64,000 bases of DNA from Shimia ponticola (GTDB taxonomy: Bacteria; Pseudomonadota; Alphaproteobacteria; Rhodobacterales; Rhodobacteraceae): assembly GCF_007995215.1 (NCBI RefSeq), contig NZ_VCDK01000001.1, positions 124,001 to 188,000 on the forward strand. The letters run 5' to 3'. The notes beneath the pieces were generated by a model. That model was given only the letters and a program-made list of their open reading frames with translations, made no database searches and was not told the DNA's origin. This document shows positions 1 to 9,127 of the stretch, one piece after another. Every line of letters starts with the position of its first letter. Position 1 is the stretch's first letter. The position numbers and the translations under genes were made by a program.

Positions 1-1
1 A

Positions 2-370
2 CCGACGACATGGCCCGGCGCGCGCATCCCTCACGCATGGCTATTTGATGCGGATGGGGCGAAGCATTCGACACTCGATCTGGCCGGAGGAGGGGCATTC
101 ACGCTCTTTACCGGTTTGGGCGGCAAGGCTTGGGCAGATGCCGCAGCCGAGGTGGCCGACGCGCTTGGGATCACTTTGAATGCCCACGTCATCGGCCCGC
201 GTCAGGAATATATCGATCACAGCGGCGATTGGGCGCGCGCAAAAGAGATCAGCGACAGCGGATGTATCGTCACGCGCCCTGACCAGCACGTGTGTTGGCG
301 CATCGAAGCCATGGCCGAAGATCCAAAGGCCGAATTGACCCGCGTGATGACGTCAATCCTCGCACGATAG
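2..370 (+). CDS. FAD-dependent aromatic-ring monooxygenase, C-terminal part (5' end outside window)
   Basis: The reading frame is open from base 2 and stops at 370, so only the last 122 codons are visible. The segment PGARIPHAWL followed by a Gly-rich stretch and GGKAW, and the terminal VTRPDQHVCWR, resemble the C-terminal thioredoxin-like domain of class A flavin hydroxylases (phenol 2-monooxygenase, 2,4-dichlorophenol 6-monooxygenase, MhpA). The FAD-binding half lies before the window. The family uses NAD(P)H and O2 to hydroxylate a phenolic ring. The next gene, an intradiol dioxygenase, starts 9 bases after its stop, so the two are probably co-transcribed and this enzyme probably supplies the dihydroxy or trihydroxy substrate. 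The exact substrate cannot be told. Confidence 0.8.
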   Translation, partial: PTTWPGARIPHAWLFDADGAKHSTLDLAGGGAFTLFTGLGGKAWADAAAEVADALGITLNAHVIGPRQEYIDHSGDWARAKEISDSGCIVTRPDQHVCWRIEAMAEDPKAELTRVMTSILAR

Positions 371-379
371 GAGCATGTG

Positions 380-1261
380 ATGACCAGCAACGAGCAAGGC
401 TATTTCACCGAGGAAAACTCGGCAGATGTCGTCATCAGCCGCAACGCAGAGGCCAAGGACGCCCGCCTTGCCGAGGTGATGGCGGCGATTACCAAACACC
501 TGCACGCAGCGGTCAAAGAGATCGAGCCGACGCAGGAAGAATGGTTCGAGGCGATCCAGTTTCTGACCAAGGTCGGCCACATGTGCGATGACTGGCGTCA
601 GGAATTCATCCTGCTGAGCGACAGTCTGGGTGTGTCGATGCTTGTCGATGCGATCAACAATCGCAAACCGTCAGGGGCGTCTGAATCCACCGTCCTTGGC
701 CCGTTTCACGTGCCTGATGCGCCCGAGCTTCCGATGGGGGCGGATATTTGCCTTGACCAAAAGGGCGAACCGATGCTGGTTAAAGGGCGGATCTTAGGGA
801 CCGACGGCAATCCCATCGACGCGGCCAAGATTGATGTCTGGCAGGCAAATGATGAAGGTTTCTACGACGTTCAGCAAAAGGGATTGCAGCCAGATTTCAA
901 TTTGCGCGGCGTCTTTCGCACTGGCGCGGATGGCAGCTATCACTTCAAGGGCGTAAAGCCGAAATTCTATCCGATCCCGGCGGACGGACCGGTTGGACAG
1001 TTGCTCGACAAACTCGGGCGGCACCCATATCGGCCCGCTCATCTGCATTACATCCTTGAAGCCGACGGGTATGAAACGTTGATCACGCATATCTTTGATC
1101 CCGACGACCCCTACATTCACTCTGATGCGGTTTTCGGCGTGAAAGAGAGCCTCTTGGCGAAGTTCGACCTGATCGAAGATCCCGCCAAAATCGCCGAAGA
1201 GGGATTTGAGGGGCCGTATTACGAGGTAATCCATGATTTCGTTCTGGCGCCCGCGTCATGA
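380..1261 (+). CDS. intradiol ring-cleavage dioxygenase (catechol/hydroxyquinol 1,2-dioxygenase family)
   Basis: The protein has 293 residues, the usual length for catechol or hydroxyquinol 1,2-dioxygenases. It has an N-terminal dioxygenase helical domain (about residues 25-95) and a beta-sandwich catalytic domain. The four Fe(III) ligands can be placed: Tyr162 (GFYDVQ), Tyr197 (KFYPIP), His221 and His223 (PAHLHY), almost the numbering of catechol 1,2-dioxygenase. It would open an ortho-dihydroxy ring to a muconate or maleylacetate. The ATG at 380 is preferred over the GTG at 377 because a GATAGGAG ribosome site lies just upstream. It overlaps the next start by ATGA, implying translational coupling. 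Hydroxyquinol is a plausible substrate given the flavin hydroxylase upstream, but this is inference. Confidence 0.88.
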   Translation: MTSNEQGYFTEENSADVVISRNAEAKDARLAEVMAAITKHLHAAVKEIEPTQEEWFEAIQFLTKVGHMCDDWRQEFILLSDSLGVSMLVDAINNRKPSGASESTVLGPFHVPDAPELPMGADICLDQKGEPMLVKGRILGTDGNPIDAAKIDVWQANDEGFYDVQQKGLQPDFNLRGVFRTGADGSYHFKGVKPKFYPIPADGPVGQLLDKLGRHPYRPAHLHYILEADGYETLITHIFDPDDPYIHSDAVFGVKESLLAKFDLIEDPAKIAEEGFEGPYYEVIHDFVLAPAS

Positions 1262-2085
1262 GCAATCCGTGCATCATCTGTGTGGCGATCACCGGCAGTC
1301 TGCCCCGCAAGTCAGATAATCCGGCCGTCCCGATCACAGTCAGCGAACAGATCGAGAGCACCCACGCCGCCTTTGAGGCCGGTGCCACGATTGTGCATGC
1401 CCATGTCCGCAACGATGATGAAACCCCGTCCAGCGATCCGGACAGATTTGCGACGTTGAAAGAGGGGATCGAAGCCCACTGTCCGGGCATGATCATTCAG
1501 TTCTCGACTGGCGGTCGCTCAGGTGCAGGCAAGACGCGCGGCGGCATGCTGCCGCTCCGGCCCGATATGGCGTCCCTTTCCGTTGGTTCGAACAATTTCC
1601 CAACCCGGGTTTATGAAAACCCACCTGATCTGGTGGAGTGGCTCGCGGCGGAAATGGTGAGCCATGGTGTCAAGCCCGAGATCGAGGCCTTTGACCTGTC
1701 GCATATCCTGCAAGCAGCAGCGATGCATGAGCGCGGTCAGATCAAGGATCTGCCGTATGTTCAGTTCGTGATGGGCGTGAAGAATGCAATGCCAGCGGAC
1801 AAGCATGTCTTTGATTTCTATGTCCAAACCGTCAAACGCCTGTTCGGTGACGATGCGCCATGGTGCGCCGCAGGCATCGGTCCCAATCAAATTGTCCTCA
1901 ACGAATGGTCCGTCGCCGCAGGCGGTCACGCCCGCACCGGGCTCGAAGACAATGTGCGCTTGGATAAGACTACACTTGCCCCCTCGAACGCAGCCCTTGT
2001 CCAACGCACCGTTGACATCTGCGCCCAACACAACCGCCCCGTCGCATCCCCCCAAGAGGCTCGTTCGATTTTGGGTTTGGTCTGA
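1258..2085 (+). CDS. beta-keto acid cleavage enzyme (BKACE, DUF849 family)
   Basis: The protein has 275 residues with the BKACE signature HAHVR (His47 and His49, expected Zn ligands) after a beta strand, and a GLEDN motif near the C-terminus. BKACE enzymes condense a beta-keto acid with acetyl-CoA to give acetoacetate and a new CoA ester; the best-known member is 3-keto-5-aminohexanoate cleavage enzyme. Its start overlaps the stop of the intradiol dioxygenase (ATGA), so it belongs to the aromatic operon. The natural substrate is probably a keto acid made from the ring-cleavage product, but this is inference. A second, separate BKACE lies at 41470-42378 in a carnitine cluster. Confidence 0.85.
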   Translation: MSNPCIICVAITGSLPRKSDNPAVPITVSEQIESTHAAFEAGATIVHAHVRNDDETPSSDPDRFATLKEGIEAHCPGMIIQFSTGGRSGAGKTRGGMLPLRPDMASLSVGSNNFPTRVYENPPDLVEWLAAEMVSHGVKPEIEAFDLSHILQAAAMHERGQIKDLPYVQFVMGVKNAMPADKHVFDFYVQTVKRLFGDDAPWCAAGIGPNQIVLNEWSVAAGGHARTGLEDNVRLDKTTLAPSNAALVQRTVDICAQHNRPVASPQEARSILGLV

Positions 2086-2287
2086 CGCCGGTTGGGCTTT
2101 CTCTGGATTGGACGTGTCTTAGGGACGCAGACCTCACCCGAACGCCGCGAAAGGGCAAAGACCGCACGACTGTTTACGCTTGCAAAATGCTGCGCTGGCC
2201 CGCTGAACATCGTGGAATGCGCAACCCTGCGATTATGGACCTGATGATCCGCTTCGAAAAATCCGAATAGCACTCTTGCTGGATTGT
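2086..2287. other. intergenic stretch before tRNA-Cys, no recognised feature
   Basis: Short frames exist on both strands but none has a credible ribosome site or recognisable product. One plus-strand frame ends at 2270 and could be the tail of a decayed gene, but there is nothing to name it by. No hairpin with a T-run was seen after the BKACE gene. Confidence 0.4.
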
Positions 2288-2361
2288 TGGAGGCGAGTAC
2301 CGGAATCGAACCGGTGTACACGGATTTGCAATCCGCTGCGTCACCACTCCGCCAACTCGCC
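2288..2361 (-). tRNA. tRNA-Cys (GCA)
   Basis: Read on the minus strand, the sequence folds as a tRNA. The acceptor arm GGCGAGT (2361-2355) pairs with ACTCGCC (2298-2292), there is a GGTTCGATTCC T arm, and the anticodon GCA sits in ATTGCAAAT. The discriminator base is U, as in bacterial tRNA-Cys, and CCA is encoded at 2290-2288. The length is 74 nt including CCA. Confidence 0.96.
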
Positions 2362-2544
2362 GTCCCAGTGTGGTGTTGCGTGGTTAGGCCGGGGCGGGCG
2401 GGGCGTCAAGGGGGATGGCGCGTTGTGGGGGACTTGTTCGGCGCGGGACGAAAGCACGCGGTGAAAACAGGGTGAGGTCCATTGAAGGAAGGGCGATCTT
2501 GTGCCAATGCTTTTGCCAAAGTCTGCACTGCGAGTCCTTGCCCC

Positions 2545-3198
2545 ATGATCGATTATGTCGCCCGCCGCACAACCATGGTTGATACCCAGGTGCGGCCTTC
2601 GGATGTCACCAAGCTGCCTATCATTGACGCGTTGCTGACCGTCAGACGTGAGGCGTTCGTTCCCGACGCGCTGCGCGATGCGGCCTATATGGGCGAGCAT
2701 ATCGAGCTTGAGCGTGACCGAGTCGTCCTTGATGCGCGCACATTTTCAAAGCTGCTGGACGCGATCGATATCCAGGCCAACGAACTGGTGCTCGATATTG
2801 GCTGTGGTCTTGGCTATTCGACTGCTGTGCTTGGTCGTTTGGGACAGGCCGTCATCGGTGTCGAAGACGACGAGGGGCGTGCCAAGGAGGCGGAAACCCT
2901 GCTGGCCGAGGAAACCATCGATAACGCCGTGATCGTGAACGCCGCCCTGACCGATGGCGCGCTAGAACACGCGCCGTTTGATGTCATCGTCATTGAAGGC
3001 GCTGTGCAAAGCATTCCTGCAACACTTTGCGACCAACTGGCTGAAGGTGGGCGTATTGCAGCGATTTTTGCCGAAGGTTCCCTTGGCGTGGCGCGCGTTG
3101 GATACAAGATTGACGGAGAGGTCTCGTGGCGGGACGCTTTCAATGCGATGGCGCCCGTCCTGCCGGGCTTCGAACAGGAAGTTGCCTTTAGTCTGTGA
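2545..3198 (+). CDS. pcm: protein-L-isoaspartate O-methyltransferase family protein
   Basis: The protein has 217 residues. The SAM-binding motif I is VLDIGCGLG (residues 82-90), followed by a Rossmann fold with an IEGAV motif. Pcm repairs isoaspartyl residues in aged proteins using SAM. Pcm-like proteins next to TolC genes in alphaproteobacteria are often divergent and may not have this activity, so the role is only family-based. The ATG at 2545 is chosen because the family usually begins with an MxDY...ARxxMVxxQ segment, as here; the ATG at 2575 is possible. The gene lies 75 bases before the tolC-like gene on the same strand, a conserved pairing in this class. Confidence 0.8.
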   Translation: MIDYVARRTTMVDTQVRPSDVTKLPIIDALLTVRREAFVPDALRDAAYMGEHIELERDRVVLDARTFSKLLDAIDIQANELVLDIGCGLGYSTAVLGRLGQAVIGVEDDEGRAKEAETLLAEETIDNAVIVNAALTDGALEHAPFDVIVIEGAVQSIPATLCDQLAEGGRIAAIFAEGSLGVARVGYKIDGEVSWRDAFNAMAPVLPGFEQEVAFSL

Positions 3199-3273
3199 TG
3201 GCCGGTCTTCGGCACGGTCACAGGCCAACAAAGAGCCCCTGAATGACGGGGCCGGGATGAATTGGGGATGATC

Positions 3274-4644
3274 ATGTCGCGCGGCGCTGGAAAACGAATT
3301 TGGTTGGCATTTGCATTTGGGGTGACAACCGCCCTTGCACCGGTCGCCGCCACGGCAGAGTCGCTGGCCGACGCCCTTGTCGGCGCCTACAATCACTCCG
3401 GTTTGCTGGATCAAAACCGCGCCCTGTTGCGCGCCGCTGACGAGGACGTGGCACAGGCGGTGGCAACACTGCGTCCGGTTTGGACCTATACTGCGCAACT
3501 GCGGCACACGATCCCTGACCGCGGCGCTGCCAGCACAACACGCTCATTTGAGATCGGGATGGAGTGGCTGCTATTTAACGGCGGTCAACGTGAGTTGCGG
3601 ATAGAAGAGCTTAAGGAAACGGTGCTTGCGACTCGCCAGGATCTGATCGCCGTTGAGCAAACCTTGCTGGGTGATGCGGTCGATGCCTACATGGATGTCC
3701 GCTCGGCCGCCGAGTTTGTGCAATTGCGCAAGAACAACGTCCGAGTGATCACCGAAGAACTGCGCGCGGCCCGCGACAGATTTGACGTTGGTGAGGTCAC
3801 TCGCACCGACGTGGCGCTTGCAGAAAGCAGGTTGGCGCAGGCGCGCAGCGGTCTGGCCGGAGCGGAAGGTACATTGGCGCGCAGCGTTGCCACCTATCGC
3901 AATGTGATCGGGCGCGCGCCCGGCAGCCTGGTCCAGCCACGCAGCCTGCCGGCTTTGCCAGCTTCCGTTGCCAAGGCCCGCGCGATTGCGCATCGCTCGC
4001 ACCCTGATCTACTGGCTGTTCGCCATGCGGCTGCCGCAGCCGAGCTGGCCGTTTTGCGTGCTCAGGCGTCATTGAACCCAAGCCTGACGCTTTCCGGCGG
4101 ACGCACGTTTGAACCCGACGAAGAGAGCAATAGCATAGGTTTGCGCCTCAGCGGCCCGATCAGCAGTGGTGGGCAAATTCGCTCGCAAATCAGACAGGTT
4201 GAGGCACGCCGTGACTCGGCCTTGGCCCGCATTCACGTGACGCGCCATCTTATCGATCAGAACATCGAATTCGCCTACGCAAACCTGGCCGTTGCCCGTG
4301 CCAGCCGCGAAGCGTCCGAGCGCCAGATCCGCGCAGCGCGGGTTGCGTTCCGGGGCGTTCGCGAAGAGGCGACGCTGGGCGCGCGGACCACGCTTGATGT
4401 GCTGGATGCAGAACAGGATTTGTTGGATGCGCAGACCAACTTGGTCCAGTCGGTGACTGACGAATTCAAAGCCGCCTACAGTGTGCTAGAGGCGGCTGGC
4501 CTGCTGACGGCGACCTATCTGAAGCTCGGTGTGCAGCAATACGATCCGGTCGCCTATTACAACAGCGTCAAGGATGCTCCCAACGCGATCAGCGAGCAGG
4601 GCAAGGCATTGGAACGCGTGTTGCAATCCATCGGCAAGAACTGA
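3274..4644 (+). CDS. tolC: TolC family outer-membrane efflux/secretion channel
   Basis: The protein has about 456 residues with a signal peptide at the N-terminus (hydrophobic run ending APVAATA before ESLADAL). Two long alpha-helical repeats follow (about 60-220 and 260-420), the organisation of TolC-type trimers that span outer membrane and periplasm. Motifs such as GEVTRTDVALAESRLAQA and GARTTLDVLDAEQDLLDA are the classic paired repeats of the family. Starts at 3262 (TTG), 3268 and 3274 (ATG) are possible; 3274 is preferred because a GGGG ribosome site lies at proper distance. It would serve type I secretion or RND efflux; no partner pump or membrane fusion gene is nearby. Confidence 0.9.
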   Translation: MSRGAGKRIWLAFAFGVTTALAPVAATAESLADALVGAYNHSGLLDQNRALLRAADEDVAQAVATLRPVWTYTAQLRHTIPDRGAASTTRSFEIGMEWLLFNGGQRELRIEELKETVLATRQDLIAVEQTLLGDAVDAYMDVRSAAEFVQLRKNNVRVITEELRAARDRFDVGEVTRTDVALAESRLAQARSGLAGAEGTLARSVATYRNVIGRAPGSLVQPRSLPALPASVAKARAIAHRSHPDLLAVRHAAAAAELAVLRAQASLNPSLTLSGGRTFEPDEESNSIGLRLSGPISSGGQIRSQIRQVEARRDSALARIHVTRHLIDQNIEFAYANLAVARASREASERQIRAARVAFRGVREEATLGARTTLDVLDAEQDLLDAQTNLVQSVTDEFKAAYSVLEAAGLLTATYLKLGVQQYDPVAYYNSVKDAPNAISEQGKALERVLQSIGKN

Positions 4645-4715
4645 CAATCCTCGCTATCTGTTGTGCGGAATCGCCGATTTCGCTAAAGCTGTGGTGAGGC
4701 AATGAGTGGTACGGC

Positions 4716-5852
4716 ATGTCCGATCCGGTAACAAACGTTGAAATCGAGGACGTCCTGTCCTCAATTCGTAGGCTCGTGTCCGAGGACACGCGTGCGGCAA
4801 ACCCAGATCATGCGCCATCTGCGGCACCTGTGCGCCCGCCAGAGGCGTTGGTTTTGACGCAGGAGCACCGCGTGGTGGAAGCGCCTGCACCAGCTGCGCA
4901 GGTGTCAGAGACCGCCCGCAGCATCGTTAAGTCTTCGACCCGGCTGGAGTTAGAGCGTGCAATCGCAGAGCTCGAAGCGGCAGTCGGTCTTGAGGACGCG
5001 GCCACCACGACCGAAGAACATTCGGAGCATGATGAGACCTCATACGAAGATGATCTTGATTGGGACGCTCCAATTGGCCGCGCGGTAGATGGCACGCCGT
5101 CTGATGCGGAGTTTCAGGCCGCTGACGACGTGGAAGCCGATGCCGAGCAAGCGGGTGAAGACGCCGGAGAGCCAGAAACGTCCGACGCCGAAGCCGTTGA
5201 AGACGCGGAGGAGGTTTGGGCCGACGCCGATGACAATCCACGCATCGACGAGCCTGCTGACGAAACAATCGTCGAGGAAGAGGACGCTTCCGACGCGCAG
5301 ACCGCCGAGGTTGAAGCGGATTCTGAGACGTATGCACTCGATACAGAAACGAGCACCGACGGTTCCGAGGATCTTTCTGCGGAAGAGTTCTTTGCCGATG
5401 CGGCCACCGATGGCGGCTTAGCGCCGGAAGATGCACTGGAAGACGACGAGCCAGAGCAACAGGTGAGCGTGGAGGTATCCTCTGTAGGTGACGCATCTGG
5501 CGCGGCTGAGCCGTCTGATATCCCGCGATCAGATCCGATTGTGACACCGTTCTTGCGGCAACGGCGCGAGCCCGATCCGGTTGAAAGCACTGAATATGTC
5601 GCGTTTGTCGAAGATACGTCGGACGATCACGGCGGCGTAGCGCATGACCCGTTTGATGACGAATACCTGGAAGACAGCGTCAACGATCCATTTGCCGAAC
5701 AGGTGATCGACGAGGCTATGCTGCGCGATCTGGTTGCCGATATCGTGCGCCAAGAACTTCAGGGTGAGCTTGGCGAACGCATTACGCGCAATGTCCGCAA
5801 GCTTGTCCGCCGTGAGATCAATCGCGCCTTGGCTGGTCAGGACTTTATCTAG
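4716..5852 (+). CDS. PopZ-like (DUF2497) protein with long acidic disordered region
   Basis: The protein has 378 residues. The N-terminus [15 protein letters not shown] (residues 9-23) closely resembles the N-terminal helix of the polar scaffold PopZ (form EEILASIRRIISED). The C-terminus (about 335-372), with [14 protein letters not shown] and [13 protein letters not shown], resembles the PopZ/DUF2497 oligomerisation helices. Between them lies roughly 250 residues very rich in Asp, Glu, Ala and Ser, expected to be disordered like the Pro/Glu-rich spacer of PopZ but longer. The position after pcm and tolC also fits PopZ, and valS, often the next gene in this class, is 7 kb away. A role in organising the cell pole or anchoring the chromosome origin is inference. 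Confidence 0.65.
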   Translation: MSDPVTNVEIEDVLSSIRRLVSEDTRAANPDHAPSAAPVRPPEALVLTQEHRVVEAPAPAAQVSETARSIVKSSTRLELERAIAELEAAVGLEDAATTTEEHSEHDETSYEDDLDWDAPIGRAVDGTPSDAEFQAADDVEADAEQAGEDAGEPETSDAEAVEDAEEVWADADDNPRIDEPADETIVEEEDASDAQTAEVEADSETYALDTETSTDGSEDLSAEEFFADAATDGGLAPEDALEDDEPEQQVSVEVSSVGDASGAAEPSDIPRSDPIVTPFLRQRREPDPVESTEYVAFVEDTSDDHGGVAHDPFDDEYLEDSVNDPFAEQVIDEAMLRDLVADIVRQELQGELGERITRNVRKLVRREINRALAGQDFI

Positions 5853-7305
5853 CGATCACATTGCCAGCGGTTTCGAGCAGCTTTGGCAGGTCCAGATGGG
5901 TCTCCATGTGGCGTGCCAATGTGTCCAGCGCACGATCCACGCTGTCTTCAAAATTCTCCAACTGTGACGCACTTCCAAGCTCTTGCAGGAATGCGGCGCG
6001 GAATGCATCGCCCGCGAATAAACCATGCAGATAGCATCCGCGGATACGGCCAGTTGCATCGGCTGCGCCCTCCGGGCGGCCATCAACGCTGAGCCATGCG
6101 CGCGCACAATCGGGGCCGTCGGAGCGTCCGATATGAATTTCATAGCCATGGACACGTGTGCCTGAGGCGAGATGGATCGCATTGGACAGGGCGAGCCGTT
6201 TGTGCGGGATCATGTGCGTCACCACGTCAAGAAGCTCTAGACCAGCAACCTCTCCGGGTGGTCCTTCGATACCATCGGCATCAATGATTTTTTTGCCCAG
6301 CATCTGATAGCCGCCGCAGATGCCAAGCACGTGGCCGCCGCGTCGGACATGCGCCAGAAGATCGATATCCCATCCTTGTGTCCGGAAATCTGCAAGATCC
6401 GAAATGGTCGATTTTGACCCGGGGATCAGAACAAGATCGGCGTCGCCGGGCAGGGGGCGTCCGGGTGAGATGATGTCTACCGTGACGCCGGGCTCGGATG
6501 ACAGTGGATCCAAATCATCAAAATTCGCAATCCGTGAAAGCTTGGGAACGGCTATCTTGAACGCTCCGTCGCCGCCGCCGGAAATGTCCAGCACGTCTTC
6601 AGCCGGAAGACGCCACGCCTCTTGGAACCACGGCAGGATGCCCACCGGTGCCCAATTGGTCCGCTTGGCAATTTCGATCATCCCATCGTCAAACAAGCTG
6701 GTATCGCCGCGAAATTTGTTGATGCCAAAGCTTGTGATCCGTGACGCGTCCTCAGGTGGCAAAATGACGTGCGTCCCAACCAGTTGGGCGATCACGCCGC
6801 CGCGGTCGATATCCCCGAAAAGGCACACGGGCACATCTGCCGCCTCGGCAAAACCCATATTCGCGATGTCGCCCGCCCGCAGGTTCACCTCCGCCGGGCT
6901 TCCCGCGCCTTCGACGATGACCCAGTCCACCTGGCTTGCCAGCCGATGAAAGCTTTCCAGAACCTTCGACAGAAGTTGCGGTTTCAACCGGGCATAGTCT
7001 CGTGCCTTGGCCGTTGTCAGCCGTTGGCCCTGTACGATGACCTGCGCCCCGATTTCGCTCTCTGGTTTGAGCAATACCGGGTTCATATCCGTGGTGGTGG
7101 CCCGCCGCGCTGCGCGGGCCTGAAGCGCCTGTGCGCGGCCGATCTCACCTCCGTCCTCGGTGACGGCGGCATTGTTCGACATGTTCTGTGGTTTGAACGG
7201 GGCGACCGTGAACCCTTGATTGGACAGGTATCTGCACAGACCCGCCACGATCATGGATTTCCCAACATTTGATCCAGCCCCCTGAATCATAAGTGCCTTG
7301 GCCAT
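5845..7305 (-). CDS. cobQ: cobyric acid synthase CobQ
   Basis: The protein has 486 residues, the normal length. The N-terminal ATP-binding domain has the P-loop-like GSNVGKS (residues 11-17) and FKPQNMSNN. The C-terminal class I glutamine amidotransferase domain has the nucleophile Cys330 in [10 protein letters not shown] and a catalytic His in CYLHGLF. CobQ amidates four side chains of adenosylcobyrinic acid a,c-diamide during B12 synthesis in the cytoplasm. The second Met of the frame (7305) is taken as start because MAKALMIQG is the usual beginning. The end overlaps the convergent PopZ-like gene by 8 bases. No cobalamin riboswitch was recognised upstream and no other cob genes are in view. 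Confidence 0.96.
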   Translation of the reverse strand: MAKALMIQGAGSNVGKSMIVAGLCRYLSNQGFTVAPFKPQNMSNNAAVTEDGGEIGRAQALQARAARRATTTDMNPVLLKPESEIGAQVIVQGQRLTTAKARDYARLKPQLLSKVLESFHRLASQVDWVIVEGAGSPAEVNLRAGDIANMGFAEAADVPVCLFGDIDRGGVIAQLVGTHVILPPEDASRITSFGINKFRGDTSLFDDGMIEIAKRTNWAPVGILPWFQEAWRLPAEDVLDISGGGDGAFKIAVPKLSRIANFDDLDPLSSEPGVTVDIISPGRPLPGDADLVLIPGSKSTISDLADFRTQGWDIDLLAHVRRGGHVLGICGGYQMLGKKIIDADGIEGPPGEVAGLELLDVVTHMIPHKRLALSNAIHLASGTRVHGYEIHIGRSDGPDCARAWLSVDGRPEGAADATGRIRGCYLHGLFAGDAFRAAFLQELGSASQLENFEDSVDRALDTLARHMETHLDLPKLLETAGNVIAR

Positions 7306-7355
7306 CAAAGCATCCTCCCGTTAGGGTCATCTAAACCGGCAAGGGAACCGCCACA

Positions 7356-7925
7356 ATGAACACTCCGGCACATTTGTTGCTTGGCGCAGCTGCTTTTGGA
7401 AAGGTCGCGCAACCGCGTGTGACGGCGGCGGCGGTCGTTGGGGCATTATTGCCTGATTTGTCGCTCTACTTGATGGGGGCCTACGCGTTTTTTGTGCTGG
7501 GCCTATCGCCACAGGTGGTTTTTGGAGAGCTTTATTTCAGCGATGCATGGCAACAGGTCTTTGCCATCGACAATTCATTCGTCCTTTGGGGCTTGGCTTT
7601 GGCCGTAGCGATCTGGACTCGCACCGCTTGGGCCATTGCCCTGTGCGGATCAGCGCTGTTGCACATTGCGTTTGATTTTCCACTGCATGCAGATGATGCG
7701 CGGATGCATTTTTGGCCGCTCACCGATTGGAAATTTCATTCACCGGTTTCTTACTGGGAAACGTCCAGAGGCGGAGCCGTGATCGGTGCGATTGAAATGC
7801 TCTTTGTCGTGGTGCTGGCGGTCATTCTGCTGATCCGGCACAGTCATTGGACATGGCGCGTCGGGTTCGGGACGCTGGCGACTTTGCAGGTCGCACCGTT
7901 TTTCGTGTGGGGTCTGTTTTTCTGA
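7356..7925 (+). CDS. integral membrane protein, YdjM-type metal-dependent hydrolase-like
   Basis: The protein has 189 residues and about four or five membrane segments. It starts with NTPAHLLLG, followed by GALLPDLSLY, and later has LLHIAFDFPLH and WKFHSPVSYW. The His and Asp residues in these segments match the pattern of the YdjM/DUF457 family of membrane proteins, annotated as possible metal-dependent hydrolases. The substrate is unknown. It is divergent from cobQ with only about 50 bases between starts, so the two may share a promoter region; a link to cobalamin is guilt by association only. Confidence 0.6.
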   Translation: MNTPAHLLLGAAAFGKVAQPRVTAAAVVGALLPDLSLYLMGAYAFFVLGLSPQVVFGELYFSDAWQQVFAIDNSFVLWGLALAVAIWTRTAWAIALCGSALLHIAFDFPLHADDARMHFWPLTDWKFHSPVSYWETSRGGAVIGAIEMLFVVVLAVILLIRHSHWTWRVGFGTLATLQVAPFFVWGLFF

Positions 7926-7935
7926 CCAGACAAAC

Positions 7936-7963
7936 AAAAAGACGCGCCCCAAAGGGACGCGCC
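7936..7963 (-). terminator. hairpin terminator between convergent genes
   Basis: GACGCGCCCC (7941-7950) pairs with GGGACGCGCC (7954-7963) with two mismatches. On the minus strand the stem is followed by a T-run (plus-strand AAAAA at 7936-7940). It lies just downstream of the minus-strand gene 7983-8294 and between convergent genes. Confidence 0.65.
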
Positions 7964-7982
7964 AAACAAAAACTGGGTCAGA

Positions 7983-8294
7983 TCAGGCCGCTTCGGCCTG
8001 TTGACGGCGTTCACTCTCTTCGCGGCTCAGCGCCACCGAGGTGCGCACACCTTTGCCCACAAAATCCATCAAACCTTCGACCACACGCTCGTTGGGGTCG
8101 ATCCCGGCGCAGGAGAGCACCTCACGGCCGTCGCGCGAGCGCGCCCAGCGTGCGATTTGCTCAGGGCCATTGCCATATTTCTTGTCATCGGCAATAGCGT
8201 CATCCAAGGCAGCCAGCACAACAGCCGCAAACAGTTTGCGGGCTCGGTTGCCTTGTTCGTTGTTGAATGCAGTTCCGTCGACGAAGTCTTTCAT
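7983..8294 (-). CDS. small uncharacterised cytoplasmic protein, possibly DUF6280
   Basis: The protein has 103 residues, no signal peptide and no membrane segment. It begins MKDFVDGTAFNNEQGN and is mostly helical, with a charged C-terminus ending in EESERRQQAEAA. It resembles a small Rhodobacteraceae-specific family that I tentatively recall as DUF6280; no function is known. A good AAGGAAACCC ribosome site precedes the ATG. It is divergent from efp (213 bases between starts) and followed by a terminator hairpin. Confidence 0.65.
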   Translation of the reverse strand: MKDFVDGTAFNNEQGNRARKLFAAVVLAALDDAIADDKKYGNGPEQIARWARSRDGREVLSCAGIDPNERVVEGLMDFVGKGVRTSVALSREESERRQQAEAA

Positions 8295-8507
8295 CGGGTT
8301 TCCTTTATTCTTGCTCTTGCATCTTTCGGCGTCCCGCCCTTATGGCGGAGTTTTTCCGATTCGGGTGTCCGATTTTGGAATGGCTGCCATGTGTCGCATG
8401 CATAGCTCTGCCACCCTCAGATCAAGATACGCTGCCTTGTCACGCATACCATGGCCAGATATAGGAACGGCCAAATCTTCTTCAACCTTTTGCCAAAGTT
8501 TTGCCAC

Positions 8508-9071
8508 ATGCCAAAAATCAACGGTAACGAGATCAAGATCGGGAATGTCCTCGAACATAACGGCGGCCTATGGTCGGCGGTGAAGGTCGATCACGTGAAG
8601 CCCGGCAAGGGCGGAGCCTTCGCCCAGGTGGAACTTCGCAACCTGCGCAATGGTTCCAAACTGAACGAACGCTTCCGGTCTGCGGATAAGGTCGAACGCG
8701 TGCGTTTGGAACAAAAAGATCAGCAGTTTTTGTATGAAACTGATGGCATGTTGGTCTTTATGGACATGGAGACGTTCGAACAGATCGAACTTTCGGCAGA
8801 CATCCTGGGCGACCGCCGCCCGTTCTTGCAGGACGGAATGACGGTTCAGATCGAATACTACGAAGCCGAGGCGCTGAATGCGACGGTCCCGCAAAAGGTG
8901 ACCTGCAAAATCGTCGAGACAGAGCCAGTGGTCAAAGGTCAGACCGCCGCCAACAGCTTTAAGCCAGCCATCCTTGATAACGGCGTAAAGGTCATGGTGC
9001 CGCCCTTCGTTGGTCAGGATGAGATGATCGTCGTGAACACCGAAACAATGGAATACTCGGAACGCGCCTGA
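8508..9071 (+). CDS. efp: elongation factor P
   Basis: The protein has 187 residues, with three beta-barrel domains as in EF-P. The loop VKPGKGGAF carries Lys34, the position that enters the peptidyl-transferase centre and is often modified. EF-P relieves ribosome stalling at polyproline motifs. The ATG at 8508 gives the standard N-terminus [14 protein letters not shown]; the frame is open further upstream but without family similarity. No EpmA, EpmB or EarP modification gene is in view. A strong hairpin follows the stop. Confidence 0.97.
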   Translation: MPKINGNEIKIGNVLEHNGGLWSAVKVDHVKPGKGGAFAQVELRNLRNGSKLNERFRSADKVERVRLEQKDQQFLYETDGMLVFMDMETFEQIELSADILGDRRPFLQDGMTVQIEYYEAEALNATVPQKVTCKIVETEPVVKGQTAANSFKPAILDNGVKVMVPPFVGQDEMIVVNTETMEYSERA

Positions 9072-9081
9072 TCCGAGCAAT

Positions 9082-9112
9082 GCGGTTTCCCGGACGTGAT
9101 CCGGGACACCGC
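9082..9112. terminator. bidirectional hairpin between efp and ygfZ
   Basis: GCGGTTTCCCGG (9082-9093) and CCGGGACACCGC (9101-9112) form a 12-bp stem with one mismatch and a 7-nt loop, placed between convergent genes. There is only a weak T-run after it (CCTTTC). The core TCCCGG...CCGGGA also resembles the family palindromes seen at 16262-16392, so it may be a repeat unit used as a terminator. Confidence 0.55.
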
Positions 9113-9127
9113 CCTTTCAAACAATCA

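Noticed and set aside
2086-2287. Possible decayed gene upstream of tRNA-Cys
   Set aside because: A plus-strand frame ends at 2270, but no similarity, start or ribosome site supports it.
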